A DNA stretch of 64,000 nt from Thalassobaculum_A sp040219615 (lineage in GTDB: Bacteria; Pseudomonadota; Alphaproteobacteria; Thalassobaculales; Thalassobaculaceae), in the NCBI RefSeq assembly GCF_040219615.1, contig NZ_JAVJSE010000029.1, positions 1-64,000 of the forward strand, in the 5' to 3' direction. This document shows positions 42,276-51,021 of this stretch, one piece after another. Made by a program: the position numbers and the translations under genes. The notes under the pieces are model-generated. The model did no database searches, was not told the origin of the DNA, and saw nothing but the letters and a program-made list of their open reading frames with translations. Position 1 is the first letter of the stretch. Every line of letters starts with the position of its first letter.

Positions 42276-43655
42276 TCAGGCGGCGGCGCAGCCGCATCCC
42301 GCCGTTCCGGCCGCCTTCGCCTCGGCGTCGGCGACGCAGCACGCGTCGGCACCCACCGGTGCCGGGCCGCCGCAGCAGCCGCCCGCAACCTCGACATCGG
42401 CCGGCGCACTGCACACCCCGGTCTCCGGCAGCACCAGCTCGACCCGCGACGCCGCCTCGACATCGCCCGCCAGCCAGGCCGCGATCGAGCGGACCTGCTC
42501 GTAGCCGGTGGCCATCAGGAAGGTCGGGGCCCGGCCATAGGCCTTCATGCCGACGACGAAGAAGTCCTTCTCCGGATGCGACAGCTCGCGGGCGCCGTGC
42601 GGGCGCACCGTACCGCAGCTGTGCAGGTTCGGGTCGATCATCGGGGCCAGCGCGACCGGCGCCTCCAGCCACGGGTCGAGGCCGAGGCGGATCTCGCGCA
42701 GGATGTCCAGGTCCGGCCGGAAGCCGGTGGCGCCGACGATCTCGTCGACCAGCACCGAATGCGGCTCGCCGCCGCTCAGCCCGGCCACCCGCAGCGGCCC
42801 GCCGGCCTCCTCGACCGCACGGATCCGGAACGGCATGAGGAGCTGCAGCCGGCCGGCGTCGACGGCCGCACGCACGCGATTGCCGAGCTCGCCGCGGGCC
42901 GGCAGCGCGTCGGCCGACCCGCCGCCGAGCACGGTATCCAGGCGGTCGCGGCGCAGCGCCCAGATCACCCGGGTCCCGGGCGCCGTCGCCTGCAGATCCA
43001 GCAGGTCCAGAATGACGTTCATGGCGGAGTGGCCGCTGCCGACGACCAGCACCCGCCGGTCGGCGTAGCGCGCCCGGGCCTGGCCGAGGACGTCCGGGAT
43101 GCCATAGGCGATGCGGTCGGCGAACCGGTCCTCGCCCGGCACCGTCACGCCGCCCGAGCCGAGCGGGTTGGGCGACCGCCAGGTGCCGGAGGCGTCGATC
43201 ACGGCGCGGGCTGCGACGGTGCTGCCGTCGGCGAGCCGGATCTCGAAGGGCTGCGTCTCCCGCCCCTCGGTCCTGACCTTGTCAAAGTCCTTGCGCCCGA
43301 CGGACAGGACCCTGCTGTCGAAGCGCAGAAAGGGCCGGATCCAGTCGAGACGCGACAGCGGCTCCAGATAGTGCGCGACGATCTCCGCCCCGGTCGGCAA
43401 CCGCTCGTCCTCCGGTGCGGTCCAGCCCGCCGCCGCCAGCAGGCGCCGCGCCGCCGCGTCGATGCAGTAGCGCCAGGGCGAGAACAGCCGGACGTGGCCC
43501 CATTCCCGGATCGCCGCCCCGACCGCGGCGCCGGCTTCCAGCACGACGAACGGCAGCCCGCGCTCCGCCAGATGCACCGCGGCGGCCAGGCCGACCGGCC
43601 CGGCCCCGATGACCGCCACCGGCAGCGTCCCGACGATCTTCCTGTTCGCAGCCAC
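42276..43655 (-). CDS. FAD/NAD(P)-binding monooxygenase-like flavoprotein with cysteine-rich tail (ArsO-like)
   Basis: About 459 residues. An N-terminal FAD Rossmann motif VAVIGAGPVGLAAAVHLAER and a second dinucleotide fold VLVVGSGHSAMN place it with flavin-dependent monooxygenases or ArsO-like proteins. The last 45 residues hold seven cysteines in CC, CC and CGC clusters (about 415, 427, 428, 439, 440, 454, 456). GTG 43655 is preferred because GGAGGAAC precedes it; ATG 43679 lies beside an operator-like repeat and lacks a ribosome site. It follows a cysteine-rich PadR regulator, suggesting thiophilic metal or metalloid chemistry. The substrate is unknown. Confidence 0.75.
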   Translation of the reverse strand: MAANRKIVGTLPVAVIGAGPVGLAAAVHLAERGLPFVVLEAGAAVGAAIREWGHVRLFSPWRYCIDAAARRLLAAAGWTAPEDERLPTGAEIVAHYLEPLSRLDWIRPFLRFDSRVLSVGRKDFDKVRTEGRETQPFEIRLADGSTVAARAVIDASGTWRSPNPLGSGGVTVPGEDRFADRIAYGIPDVLGQARARYADRRVLVVGSGHSAMNVILDLLDLQATAPGTRVIWALRRDRLDTVLGGGSADALPARGELGNRVRAAVDAGRLQLLMPFRIRAVEEAGGPLRVAGLSGGEPHSVLVDEIVGATGFRPDLDILREIRLGLDPWLEAPVALAPMIDPNLHSCGTVRPHGARELSHPEKDFFVVGMKAYGRAPTFLMATGYEQVRSIAAWLAGDVEAASRVELVLPETGVCSAPADVEVAGGCCGGPAPVGADACCVADAEAKAAGTAGCGCAAA

Positions 43656-43680
43656 GTCCCGTTCCTCCAGCTTGGCCATC

Positions 43681-43703
43681 GATGCATCGATGGGTGATAT
43701 ATC
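43681..43703. promoter_or_regulatory. Operator-like repeat before the flavoprotein gene
   Basis: The 23 bp here (from GATGCATCGATGGG to TGATATATC) match the palindrome before the PadR gene at 18 of 23 positions when that site is read on the reverse strand, with the identical ATCGATGGG centre and GATATAT arm. It lies 25 bp upstream of the preferred GTG start, overlapping the expected promoter. Confidence 0.65.
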
Positions 43704-43721
43704 GAGTGAAATAAAAAGCCG

Positions 43722-44150
43722 TCAGCCGCATCCCGCCGGCAGGCAGCCTTCCGGCCCGCAGGCATCGGCGCCGCCGGCGGCGATGCAGGCGCCGACCTCG
43801 CTCCACGCCTGCACGGCAACCCGGAACGCCTCTCGCCCCCGGTCGGTGATCGCGTAGACCTTGCGGTGCCGGCCGCCGACCACCTCATGCTCCACGGTCA
43901 CGTACCCGCCGGCCTCGAACTCCTTGAGGACCGGATACAGCGCGCCCGGAGTCGGCGAGCAGCAGCCCTGGGTGGTCTGCTCGACCGCCTTGCCGATCTC
44001 GTAACCGTGCAGCCGGCGGCGATTCAGAACACACAGGATGAAGAACTTCGACAGGCTCATCTTGATGAGCCCGTTCCAGTACCGTGGGTCGGTGTAGTCG
44101 ACCTCGCCGCCCTTCAGGGCCGTCGCCGCTCGTGCCGGTTGCGCTTGCAT
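43722..44150 (-). CDS. PadR-family regulator with cysteine-rich C-terminus
   Basis: About 142 residues from ATG 44150 (ATG 44168 and 44204 are alternatives; none has a clear ribosome site, so a leaderless message is possible). The PadR winged helix reads MSLSKFFILCVLNRRRLHGYE, EIGKAVEQTTQGCCSPTPG, ALYPVLKEFEAGGYVTVEHE. A Cys-Cys pair precedes the recognition helix, and four cysteines (about 122, 131, 136, 141) end the protein. This arrangement suggests metal, metalloid or redox sensing. It probably controls itself and the downstream flavoprotein through the repeated operator. Confidence 0.78.
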   Translation of the reverse strand: MQAQPARAATALKGGEVDYTDPRYWNGLIKMSLSKFFILCVLNRRRLHGYEIGKAVEQTTQGCCSPTPGALYPVLKEFEAGGYVTVEHEVVGGRHRKVYAITDRGREAFRVAVQAWSEVGACIAAGGADACGPEGCLPAGCG

Positions 44151-44190
44151 GCCGAACGGATAGCGCATCGGAACCCATACATCAACAGGT

Positions 44191-44213
44191 AATATATCGC
44201 CCATCGATATATT
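44191..44213. promoter_or_regulatory. Perfect 9+5+9 palindrome upstream of the PadR gene
   Basis: AATATATCG (44191-44199) and CGATATATT (44205-44213) are perfect inverted arms around CCCAT. The arm includes TATATT, a plausible -10 element, so repressor binding would block transcription. A second, 18/23 matching copy lies before the flavoprotein gene at 43681-43703. The likely binder is the adjacent PadR protein. Confidence 0.72.
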
Positions 44214-44229
44214 GGCCGACTGCCGGTCG

Positions 44230-45315
44230 CTACGCGTAGGCCCGGGTGAACGGATCGTCCGGAATCACCGGTTCCGCGGTCGCCGGCACGCCGCCACGGC
44301 GCGTTCCGACCTCGATGTTGATCCACTTCTCGGCCAGCGCCGGCGCGAGGGTCCGCCCGTCCGGCAGCGACAGCCACAGCCGCATCAGATGCCGCCGCCG
44401 CTCCGGCTCCGGCCAGTCCTCGTAGGCGGTGCGCGAGTGGAAGATCACGTGGTTCTGCAGGAACTGGATGTCGCCCCGCTCGAACTGCAGCCGCAGGCAG
44501 AACGCGTCCTCCTCGCAGATCGCATAGTACAGGTCCAGCGCCTCCCGCTGGGCGTTCGACATGCGCGGCGCCTCGGGAAACCGGGCCAGGGACTCGATGT
44601 ACTGCCGCACCGGCGAATAGCCGGTGAACTGACCCCGGTGCCAGTTGAACAGCGGGACGCCGAACCACGGCAGCTTGCCTGCCGGCACCTCGCCGCGCCG
44701 GTCCATGTAGACCGGCCTGTACAGTTCCGGCAGCAGGTCCGGACGCCGCCGCATCAGTTCGTCGTGCACGGCGATGCCGCTGACGATCATGCTCTCGCCG
44801 CCGGTCCTGGCCCGGTTGACGCAGAGCAGGGCGACGACGTCGCAGGAATCCGCGTGGAAGCAGAGTTCGGCGTTGGTCTGGGTGATCCGCTTGTTGGCGT
44901 CGCCGACGGCGTCGCCGACGTCGATGACGTGCCCGACCAGGTGACCGTTGCGATTCTGGGTGACCGGGTCGCCGATGTGGCGGCACAGCCCCCAGTAGAT
45001 CCGCATCAGCGTCTCCCGGTCGTAGCGCTCGACCGGCAGGCCCTTAATGTAGCCGAAGCCGAGCCCCGACCGGATCTGCGCACGCAACGCGCCGAGCCGG
45101 GTGGTCAGGCGGTCGAGCGGAAACTCGTCCCGGCCGATCTCCAGGATCGTCAGGCCCCGCTCCCGGGTGAACTGCACGGCGGCGTCGATCTCCTCGAGGT
45201 CCCCGGCCTCCAGCCGGCAGTTCCAGTCGTCGCGCGCCAGAACCTGCGGCACCGTCCAGGCGAAGCTGCCGCCGATCGGCCCGGCCGGCATGGTCGGAGT
45301 GTCGGAGTCGTTCAT
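44230..45315 (-). CDS. TauD/TfdA-family Fe(II)/2-oxoglutarate dioxygenase
   Basis: A 361-residue dioxygenase with the iron facial triad His154-x-Asp156 in CFHADSCDV and a distal His293 in NHVIFHSRTAYED, plus the 2-oxoglutarate arginine in HLMRLWLSLPDGR. It would hydroxylate a small substrate using oxygen and 2-oxoglutarate. GAGGGGG precedes the ATG at 45315. It is divergent from a LysR gene that is its likely regulator, and its 3' end abuts the PadR promoter. Confidence 0.86.
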   Translation of the reverse strand: MNDSDTPTMPAGPIGGSFAWTVPQVLARDDWNCRLEAGDLEEIDAAVQFTRERGLTILEIGRDEFPLDRLTTRLGALRAQIRSGLGFGYIKGLPVERYDRETLMRIYWGLCRHIGDPVTQNRNGHLVGHVIDVGDAVGDANKRITQTNAELCFHADSCDVVALLCVNRARTGGESMIVSGIAVHDELMRRRPDLLPELYRPVYMDRRGEVPAGKLPWFGVPLFNWHRGQFTGYSPVRQYIESLARFPEAPRMSNAQREALDLYYAICEEDAFCLRLQFERGDIQFLQNHVIFHSRTAYEDWPEPERRRHLMRLWLSLPDGRTLAPALAEKWINIEVGTRRGGVPATAEPVIPDDPFTRAYA

Positions 45316-45374
45316 GGCGGATCCCCCTCGGCGCTGATTTCGGCGCGCCAAGCATTCGCCCGTTCCGGCAATCG

Positions 45375-45386
45375 GAAAAATTTTTC
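45375..45386. promoter_or_regulatory. AT-rich palindrome in the TauD/LysR divergent promoter
   Basis: GAAAAATTTTTC is a perfect 12 bp palindrome in the 132 bp between the divergent dioxygenase and LysR starts. Such AT-rich dyads often overlap LysR binding sites and promoters. No T-N11-A site is unambiguous. Confidence 0.45.
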
Positions 45387-45447
45387 TTTCTGATCAAGGC
45401 TATTTCGAATTCTATGGGAGAAGCAGTTTCCAAGCGGGGAACAGACG

Positions 45448-46356
45448 GTGCGCCGTCATCTGCCGAGCCTCGAACGTCTGCGCACGCTGCGCGAGGTTGC
45501 ACGCACCGGCAGCTTCTCGGCCGCCGCCGAGACGCTCGGCCTGACCCAGCCGGCCGTCAGCAACCAGATCCGGCAGCTCGAGCAGGAGGCCGGCGCCCGC
45601 CTGCTCGAGCGCATCGGCAGGAACGCGCGACCGACACCGGAAGGCATGGCCCTGATCGCCGCCGCCGACCTGGTTCTGGGCGTCATCGAGGACGCGCTCG
45701 ACGAGATTCTGCGAATGCGGGCCGACGTCGCCGGCGGGCTGGTCCTGGCGACCGGCGCCACCGCAACGCGCTACCTGTTGCCGGATGTGATCTCCGATCT
45801 GACGGCCCGGCACCCTGCCATCGACCTGCGCATCGTCACCGGCAATACCGCCGACCTCGTTACCGGCATCCGCGACGGATCGATCGACATCGGGCTGCTG
45901 ACCGCGCCGGTCGAAGGCCCGCAGATCGAGCAACGCTTCCACTATCGCGACCATCTGCTCTGCATTGCGCCGCCGGGGCAGGCTCCGGCCAAAACGACGG
46001 TCGGGCCCATGGACCTCGAAGGACACCGGCTGGTCCTGTTCGACCGGGCCGGCTCGATCCGCCGGGCGATCGACGGCTGGCTCGATGCCGCCGACCGCGC
46101 CCGGATCAGGATCACGGACATCGGCAGCTCGGATGCCCAGGTGGCCTATGTCGGGTCGGGCTTCGGCTGGTCGGTGATCTCGGAGATGGCGACCCGCGAG
46201 GCGGCGGCCGCGGGCCTCGTCGAGGTTCGGCGGCTCGATCCGCCGATCTACCGCGACCTGGTGCTGGCATGGCGGCGGGACCGCGAGTCGCTGCCGGCGA
46301 TAGCCGCCGCGCTGGCCGTCTTCGGCGAATACGCCGAGCCGAACGGTTGCCTGTAG
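45448..46356 (+). CDS. LysR-family transcriptional regulator
   Basis: A 302-residue LysR regulator. The N-terminal helix-turn-helix reads LRTLREVARTGSFSAAAETL, GLTQPAVSNQIRQLEQEAG. The effector domain follows from about residue 90 (GGLVLATGATATRYLLPDVI, DIGLLTAPVEGPQIEQRF). GTG 45448 has GGGGA upstream. It is divergent from the TauD-family gene and probably regulates it. It converges on a second LysR gene. Confidence 0.9.
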   Translation: MRRHLPSLERLRTLREVARTGSFSAAAETLGLTQPAVSNQIRQLEQEAGARLLERIGRNARPTPEGMALIAAADLVLGVIEDALDEILRMRADVAGGLVLATGATATRYLLPDVISDLTARHPAIDLRIVTGNTADLVTGIRDGSIDIGLLTAPVEGPQIEQRFHYRDHLLCIAPPGQAPAKTTVGPMDLEGHRLVLFDRAGSIRRAIDGWLDAADRARIRITDIGSSDAQVAYVGSGFGWSVISEMATREAAAAGLVEVRRLDPPIYRDLVLAWRRDRESLPAIAAALAVFGEYAEPNGCL

Positions 46357-46384
46357 CCGACCCGAGGCTGACGACCGGCGGCCC

Positions 46385-47293
46385 TCATGCCACGTCGAAG
46401 CTGCGCTGCAGCTCGGTCACCAGCTGGTCGGCGAAGCGCGCCGAGGCGACCGGCAGCGCCCGGTGGCGCAGCTGCCCGAGCAGCAGCACGCCGGCCGGCA
46501 CGTCGCGCGCGTCGACCGGCGCGCTGACCAGGTCCCCGGCATGCACCGGCGGCTGCAGGCCGATCGGGATCTGGAACGCCAGGACCGCCTCGTTGGCGGC
46601 GTAGTGCCGCAGGAATTCGAAGCTGTCCGACTCCAGCGTCGGCGTCAGGGTTTCCCCGCGCCGGGCCGCCGCCTGCTCGAGCAGCTGGCGGACCCCGTAG
46701 GGCACGGTCGGCAGGCACAGCGGATAGCGCTGGACGTCGCGCAGCCGCAGGGTCTCGCGCCCGGCCAGCGGATGGGTCGGCGCCATCACCGCATGCACCG
46801 CCTGGCGGACCACCGCCAGGGCCTGGAACTCGGCGAGCCGCACCGGCTCGAACACCAGCGCCAGGTCGCAGCGGTAGCTGGTCAGCTCCTGCTCGGCGGC
46901 GGCCCGGTCGCGCGGCAGCACCGAGAAGGTCACCGCCGGATGCGCCCTGCGGTAGGCGGCGATCTGCCGGGGCAGGAAATACGGCAGCAGGGCCTGGCTG
47001 CAGGCGATCGAGACATGGCCGCGGCGCACGCCCTCCAGGTCGGCGATCCGCGATTTCAGCCGGTCGAGGTCGGAGATCTGGCTGCGGATGTGGTGGATCA
47101 GCAGTTCGCCGACCGTGTTGAGCCGGACGCCGCGCGGCAGGCGTTCGAACACCTGCGCCCCGAGTTCCTCCTCGAAAGCCTGGATGCGCCGGTTCAGGGC
47201 CGATGGCGTGATGTTCAGGGTCTCCGCCGCCTTCCGGATCGAGCCGACTTTCGAGACCTCGTCGATGAACCGGTAGGTGACCAAGTGCCTCAT
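46385..47293 (-). CDS. LysR-family transcriptional regulator of the ABC operon
   Basis: A 302-residue LysR protein with FIDEVSKVGSIRKAAETLNI, TPSALNRRIQAFEEELGAQV and an effector domain (GHVSIACSQALLPYFLPRQI). The start MRHLVTYRF with GAGAAGG upstream is preferred over 47449, which lies in the divergent promoter. It is divergent from the peptide-type ABC transporter/allophanate hydrolase operon and is its likely regulator. Confidence 0.9.
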   Translation of the reverse strand: MRHLVTYRFIDEVSKVGSIRKAAETLNITPSALNRRIQAFEEELGAQVFERLPRGVRLNTVGELLIHHIRSQISDLDRLKSRIADLEGVRRGHVSIACSQALLPYFLPRQIAAYRRAHPAVTFSVLPRDRAAAEQELTSYRCDLALVFEPVRLAEFQALAVVRQAVHAVMAPTHPLAGRETLRLRDVQRYPLCLPTVPYGVRQLLEQAAARRGETLTPTLESDSFEFLRHYAANEAVLAFQIPIGLQPPVHAGDLVSAPVDARDVPAGVLLLGQLRHRALPVASARFADQLVTELQRSFDVA

Positions 47294-47454
47294 CGAACGC
47301 GCCTTCTCGCCTAGTGATGCGTTTTTTGCACCGTTTCGCGACGATAATAGCAGAAGACGGAAACACTCGCCCTCCCTAGCGTCACCTCCAGGACATGGCC
47401 CCGACGGGTGGCGGGAACCGCGGCGTCGCCGGCCGCCACAGAGGAGCACGCGAG

Positions 47455-49086
47455 ATGACGGAAATCGGAGTGAAGACGGGGACTTCGCGGCGCAGCTTCC
47501 TGAAGATGTCGGGCTCGGCCGCGGCCGGCGCCGGGGTGCTGCCGTTCCTGCGGGTGCTGCCCGCCTCGGCCGCCGCCGGCGACACCCTGGTGGTGGTCAC
47601 CGGCGACACCGTCAACAGCCTGGACCTGCACCGCACCGGCACCAACCGGGCGAGCTACCAGGTGGCGGTCAACTGCTACGACCGGCTGGTGTCGTTCGGC
47701 ACCAAGACCATGCCGGACGGCAGCCTGTCCTACGACTACGCGATCATCGAGCCGGAGCTGGCGGAGAGCTGGGAGATCACCGACGCGGCGATCACCTTCA
47801 AGCTGAAGCCGAACGCCACCTTCTGGGACGGCAGCAAGGTGACCGCCGAGGGCGTCCGCTGGTCGTTCGCCCGCGCGGTCTCGGTCGGCGGCTTCCCGAC
47901 GGTGCAGATGAAGGCCGGGCTGCTGCAGAAGCCGGAGCAGTTCGAGGCGGTCGACGAGGCCACCTTCCGGATCCACCTGCTGCGGCCGTCCAAGCTGACC
48001 CTGCCCGACCTGGCGGTGCCGGTGCCCTTCGTCATCAACTCCAAGGTCGCCAAGGCGAACGCCACGGAGAAGGATCCGTGGGCGATGGAGTACCTGCACA
48101 AGACCCCGGCCGGGTCCGGCGCCTTCAAGGTGGCGCGCTGGGATGCCGGGCAGCAGCTGGTCTACGAGCGCAACGACGCCTGGGTCGGCGGGCCGCTGCC
48201 GGGCGTCAGGCGGGTGATCGTGCGCGAGGTGCCGAACCCGTCGAACCGGCGCGCCCTGCTGGAGCGCGGCGACGTCCAGGTGTCGTTCGACATCCCGAAC
48301 AAGGACGCCCAGGAGCTCGCCGGCAAGGACAGGGTCTCGGTCTACAGCACGCCGGTCGAGAACTGCATCCACGCGGTCGGGCTGAACCACGGCTTCGGGC
48401 CGTTCAAGGACGCCAACGTCCGCAAGGCGGTCGCCTGGTCGATCCCCTACGAGGACATATTCCAGACCGCCGCCTACGGCCGCGGCGCCAAGCTGTGGGG
48501 CGGCGGCGACGCCATCGACGGGATCGACTGGCCGCGCAGGTTCCCCTACGGCACCGACATCGACAAGGCCAAGGACTTCATGGCCCGCAGCGGCTTCGCC
48601 ACCGGCTTCGAGGTGCCGCTGTCGATCAGCCTCGGCCTCGCCGACTGGATGGAGCCGACCGCCCTGCTGATCCAGGAGAACCTGGCCAAGATCGGTATCA
48701 AGGCGACCATCGAGAAGATCCCGGGCGCCAACTGGCGGACCGCCGCCCTGGTCGAGAAGCGGCTGCCCCTGCACCTCGAGAACTTCGGCGGCTGGCTGAA
48801 CTACCCCTGCTACTACTTCTACTGGGCGTACAAGAAGGGCCACCTGTTCAACTCCTCGAACTACGACAACCCCGAGGTCGAGACCCTGGTCGACGAGACC
48901 CTGGACATGCAGGTCTCGGACCCGGAGTACGCGCCGAAGATCAAGCGGCTGTTCGAGATCGCCATCGAGGACCTGCCGCGCATCCCGCTCTGGCAGCCGG
49001 CGCTCAACGTCGCCACCAACGGCGCCTCGGGCTACGAGTACTGGTTCCACCGCCAGCTCGACGCCCGCAGCCTGAGCCGGACCTGA
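47455..49086 (+). CDS. Dipeptide/oligopeptide-type ABC transporter substrate-binding protein
   Basis: A 543-residue family-5 solute-binding protein with a Tat signal (SRRSFLKMSGSAAAGAGVL) and core motifs LAESWEITDAAITFKLKPNA, TFWDGSKVTAEGVRWSF, and VRKAVAWSIPYEDIF. It would bind a peptide or other small polar compound in the periplasm. GAGGAGCACG precedes the ATG. It heads a five-gene operon that ends in allophanate hydrolase, so the ligand may be a nitrogen-rich compound; this is inferred. Confidence 0.9.
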   Translation: MTEIGVKTGTSRRSFLKMSGSAAAGAGVLPFLRVLPASAAAGDTLVVVTGDTVNSLDLHRTGTNRASYQVAVNCYDRLVSFGTKTMPDGSLSYDYAIIEPELAESWEITDAAITFKLKPNATFWDGSKVTAEGVRWSFARAVSVGGFPTVQMKAGLLQKPEQFEAVDEATFRIHLLRPSKLTLPDLAVPVPFVINSKVAKANATEKDPWAMEYLHKTPAGSGAFKVARWDAGQQLVYERNDAWVGGPLPGVRRVIVREVPNPSNRRALLERGDVQVSFDIPNKDAQELAGKDRVSVYSTPVENCIHAVGLNHGFGPFKDANVRKAVAWSIPYEDIFQTAAYGRGAKLWGGGDAIDGIDWPRRFPYGTDIDKAKDFMARSGFATGFEVPLSISLGLADWMEPTALLIQENLAKIGIKATIEKIPGANWRTAALVEKRLPLHLENFGGWLNYPCYYFYWAYKKGHLFNSSNYDNPEVETLVDETLDMQVSDPEYAPKIKRLFEIAIEDLPRIPLWQPALNVATNGASGYEYWFHRQLDARSLSRT

Positions 49087-49090
49087 TCCG

Positions 49091-50116
49091 ATGGCCGGGC
49101 GCGCGCGGACCATTGCCTCCCGGATCGCCCAGGCCATCCCGGTGGTGGTCGGGGTGGTGATCGTCACCTTCGTCCTGACCCGCGCGCTGCCCGGCGACCC
49201 GGCGGTGTTCTTCGCCGGGGCCGCCGCCGACGAGCAGTCGATCGCCGAGATCCGTGCCGCCCTCGGCCTCGACAGGTCGCTGCCCGAGCAGTTCGGGATC
49301 TATGTCCGGCAGCTGCTGCAGGGCGATCTCGGCCAGTCGATCTCGACCGGACAGCCGGTGCTGGAGGAACTGGCGCGGCGCCTGCCGGCCTCGCTGGAAC
49401 TGACGCTCACCGCCCTGCTGCTGTCGATCTCGGTGGCAGTGCCGCTCGGCATCCTGGCCGCCACCCGGCCGGGCTCCTGGGCCGACCACCTGTGCCGGGT
49501 GCTGGTGACCGCCGGGGTGTCGCTGCCGACCTTCTTCACCGGCCTCGCCCTGATCTACGTGTTCTACTACCTGCTCGGCCTGGCCCCGACGCCGATCGGC
49601 CGGCTCGACTTCGTCTACCTCGACCCGCCCCGGATCACCGGCTTCTTCCTGGTCGACGCGGCCCTGGACGGCGACTGGGAGACCTGGGGCGGGGCGGCCA
49701 GGCAGATCGTGCTGCCGGCCATCACCCTGGCGCTGTTCACGCTCGCCCCGATCTCGCGGATCACCCGGGCCTCGATGCTGCAGGCCTTGTCGTCGGACTT
49801 CATCCGGACCGCGCGGGCCGCCGGCCTGACCCGGGTGACGGTGGTGTACCGCTACGCCTTCCACAACGCGATGCTGCCGGTGCTCACCACCCTCGGCATG
49901 GTGTTCTCGTTCACCCTCGGCGCCAACGTGCTGGTCGAGAAGGTGTTCGCCTGGCCCGGCATCGGCTCCTACGCGGTCGACGCCCTGGTGGTGTCCGACT
50001 ACGCCGCGGTCCAGGGCTTCGTGCTGGCGATGGCCATGCTGTTCGTCGCCCTCAACCTCGCGATCGACATCGCCTACACGCTGATCGATCCGCGTATCGG
50101 GTTCGAAAGCCGATGA
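49091..50116 (+). CDS. ABC transporter permease, DppB type
   Basis: A 341-residue permease with about six helices and the cytoplasmic EAA loop (SSDFIRTARAAGLTRVTVVY). The N-terminal VVIVTFVLTRALPGDPA is typical of DppB/OppB proteins. It partners the 50113 permease and the dual ATPase. The stop overlaps the next ATG (ATGA). Confidence 0.92.
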   Translation: MAGRARTIASRIAQAIPVVVGVVIVTFVLTRALPGDPAVFFAGAAADEQSIAEIRAALGLDRSLPEQFGIYVRQLLQGDLGQSISTGQPVLEELARRLPASLELTLTALLLSISVAVPLGILAATRPGSWADHLCRVLVTAGVSLPTFFTGLALIYVFYYLLGLAPTPIGRLDFVYLDPPRITGFFLVDAALDGDWETWGGAARQIVLPAITLALFTLAPISRITRASMLQALSSDFIRTARAAGLTRVTVVYRYAFHNAMLPVLTTLGMVFSFTLGANVLVEKVFAWPGIGSYAVDALVVSDYAAVQGFVLAMAMLFVALNLAIDIAYTLIDPRIGFESR

Positions 50117-50985
50117 CCGACACCCCGATCCCCGCCCCGTCCGGGTCGACCCTCCGGCACGTCGCCTACGTGCTGCGCTCCAACCCGGTCACCGGGCTCG
50201 CCTTCGGCATGCTCGGGCTGCTGCTGTTCGCCGCCCTGCTCGGCCCTCTCGTCGCGCCCTACGATCCCTACGCCTCGAACGCCGCCCACGCCATGTCGCC
50301 GCCGTCCTGGGACCACTGGTTCGGCACCGACAACCTCGGCCGCGACGTGTTCAGCCGGGTGCTGGTGGCGACCCGCCTCGACCTGGCGATCTCGGTCTCG
50401 GCGGTCGCCCTGTCCTTCGCGGTCGGCTCGGTCCTGGGGGCAGCCGCCGGCTACTGGGGCGGCTGGACCGACCGGGTGCTGAGCCGGATGCTGGACACCG
50501 TCATGGCGTTCCCGCTGTTCGTGCTGGCCATGGGCATCGTCTCGGCGATGGGCAACACCATCGAGAACGTGGTCTACGCCACCGCCATCATCAACGTGCC
50601 GTTCTACGCCCGGCTGGTGCGGGCCGAGGTCAATATCCGGCGGGAGTCCGGCTTCGCGCTGGCCGCCAGGCTGTCCGGCAACCCCGACTGGCGGGTGCTG
50701 GCGCTGCACATCTTCCCGAACGCCCTGCCGCCGACGATGGTGCAGGTCTCGCTCAATCTCGGCTGGGCGATCCTGAACGCCGCCGGCCTGTCGTTCATCG
50801 GCCTGGGCGTGCGGCCGCCGACCGCGGAGTGGGGTATCATGGTCGCCGAGGGCGCCAACTTCATCGTGTCGGGCGAATGGTGGCTCGCGGTGTTCCCGGG
50901 CCTGGCCCTGATGCTGGCGGTCTTCACATTCAACCTGCTGGGCGACGGTCTGCGCGACATGGTCGATCCCCGCATGAGGACGTGA
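50113..50985 (+). CDS. ABC transporter permease, DppC type
   Basis: A 290-residue permease with the DppC N-terminal LLGPLVAPYDPYASN, the WFGTDNLGRDVFSRVL signature and the EAA-like loop YARLVRAEVNIRRESGFALA. It is translationally coupled to the DppB-type gene. A tandem palindromic repeat block separates it from the downstream ATPase gene. Confidence 0.92.
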   Translation: MTDTPIPAPSGSTLRHVAYVLRSNPVTGLAFGMLGLLLFAALLGPLVAPYDPYASNAAHAMSPPSWDHWFGTDNLGRDVFSRVLVATRLDLAISVSAVALSFAVGSVLGAAAGYWGGWTDRVLSRMLDTVMAFPLFVLAMGIVSAMGNTIENVVYATAIINVPFYARLVRAEVNIRRESGFALAARLSGNPDWRVLALHIFPNALPPTMVQVSLNLGWAILNAAGLSFIGLGVRPPTAEWGIMVAEGANFIVSGEWWLAVFPGLALMLAVFTFNLLGDGLRDMVDPRMRT

Positions 50986-51021
50986 CGCCATGGCAAGCAA
51001 GCGCCCGTCGCTGCGTGGGTA

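Noticed and set aside
47294..47454. Guanidine or other riboswitch before the ABC operon
   Set aside because: The leader shows no recognisable aptamer core or conserved stem set; a LysR-controlled promoter explains the gap.
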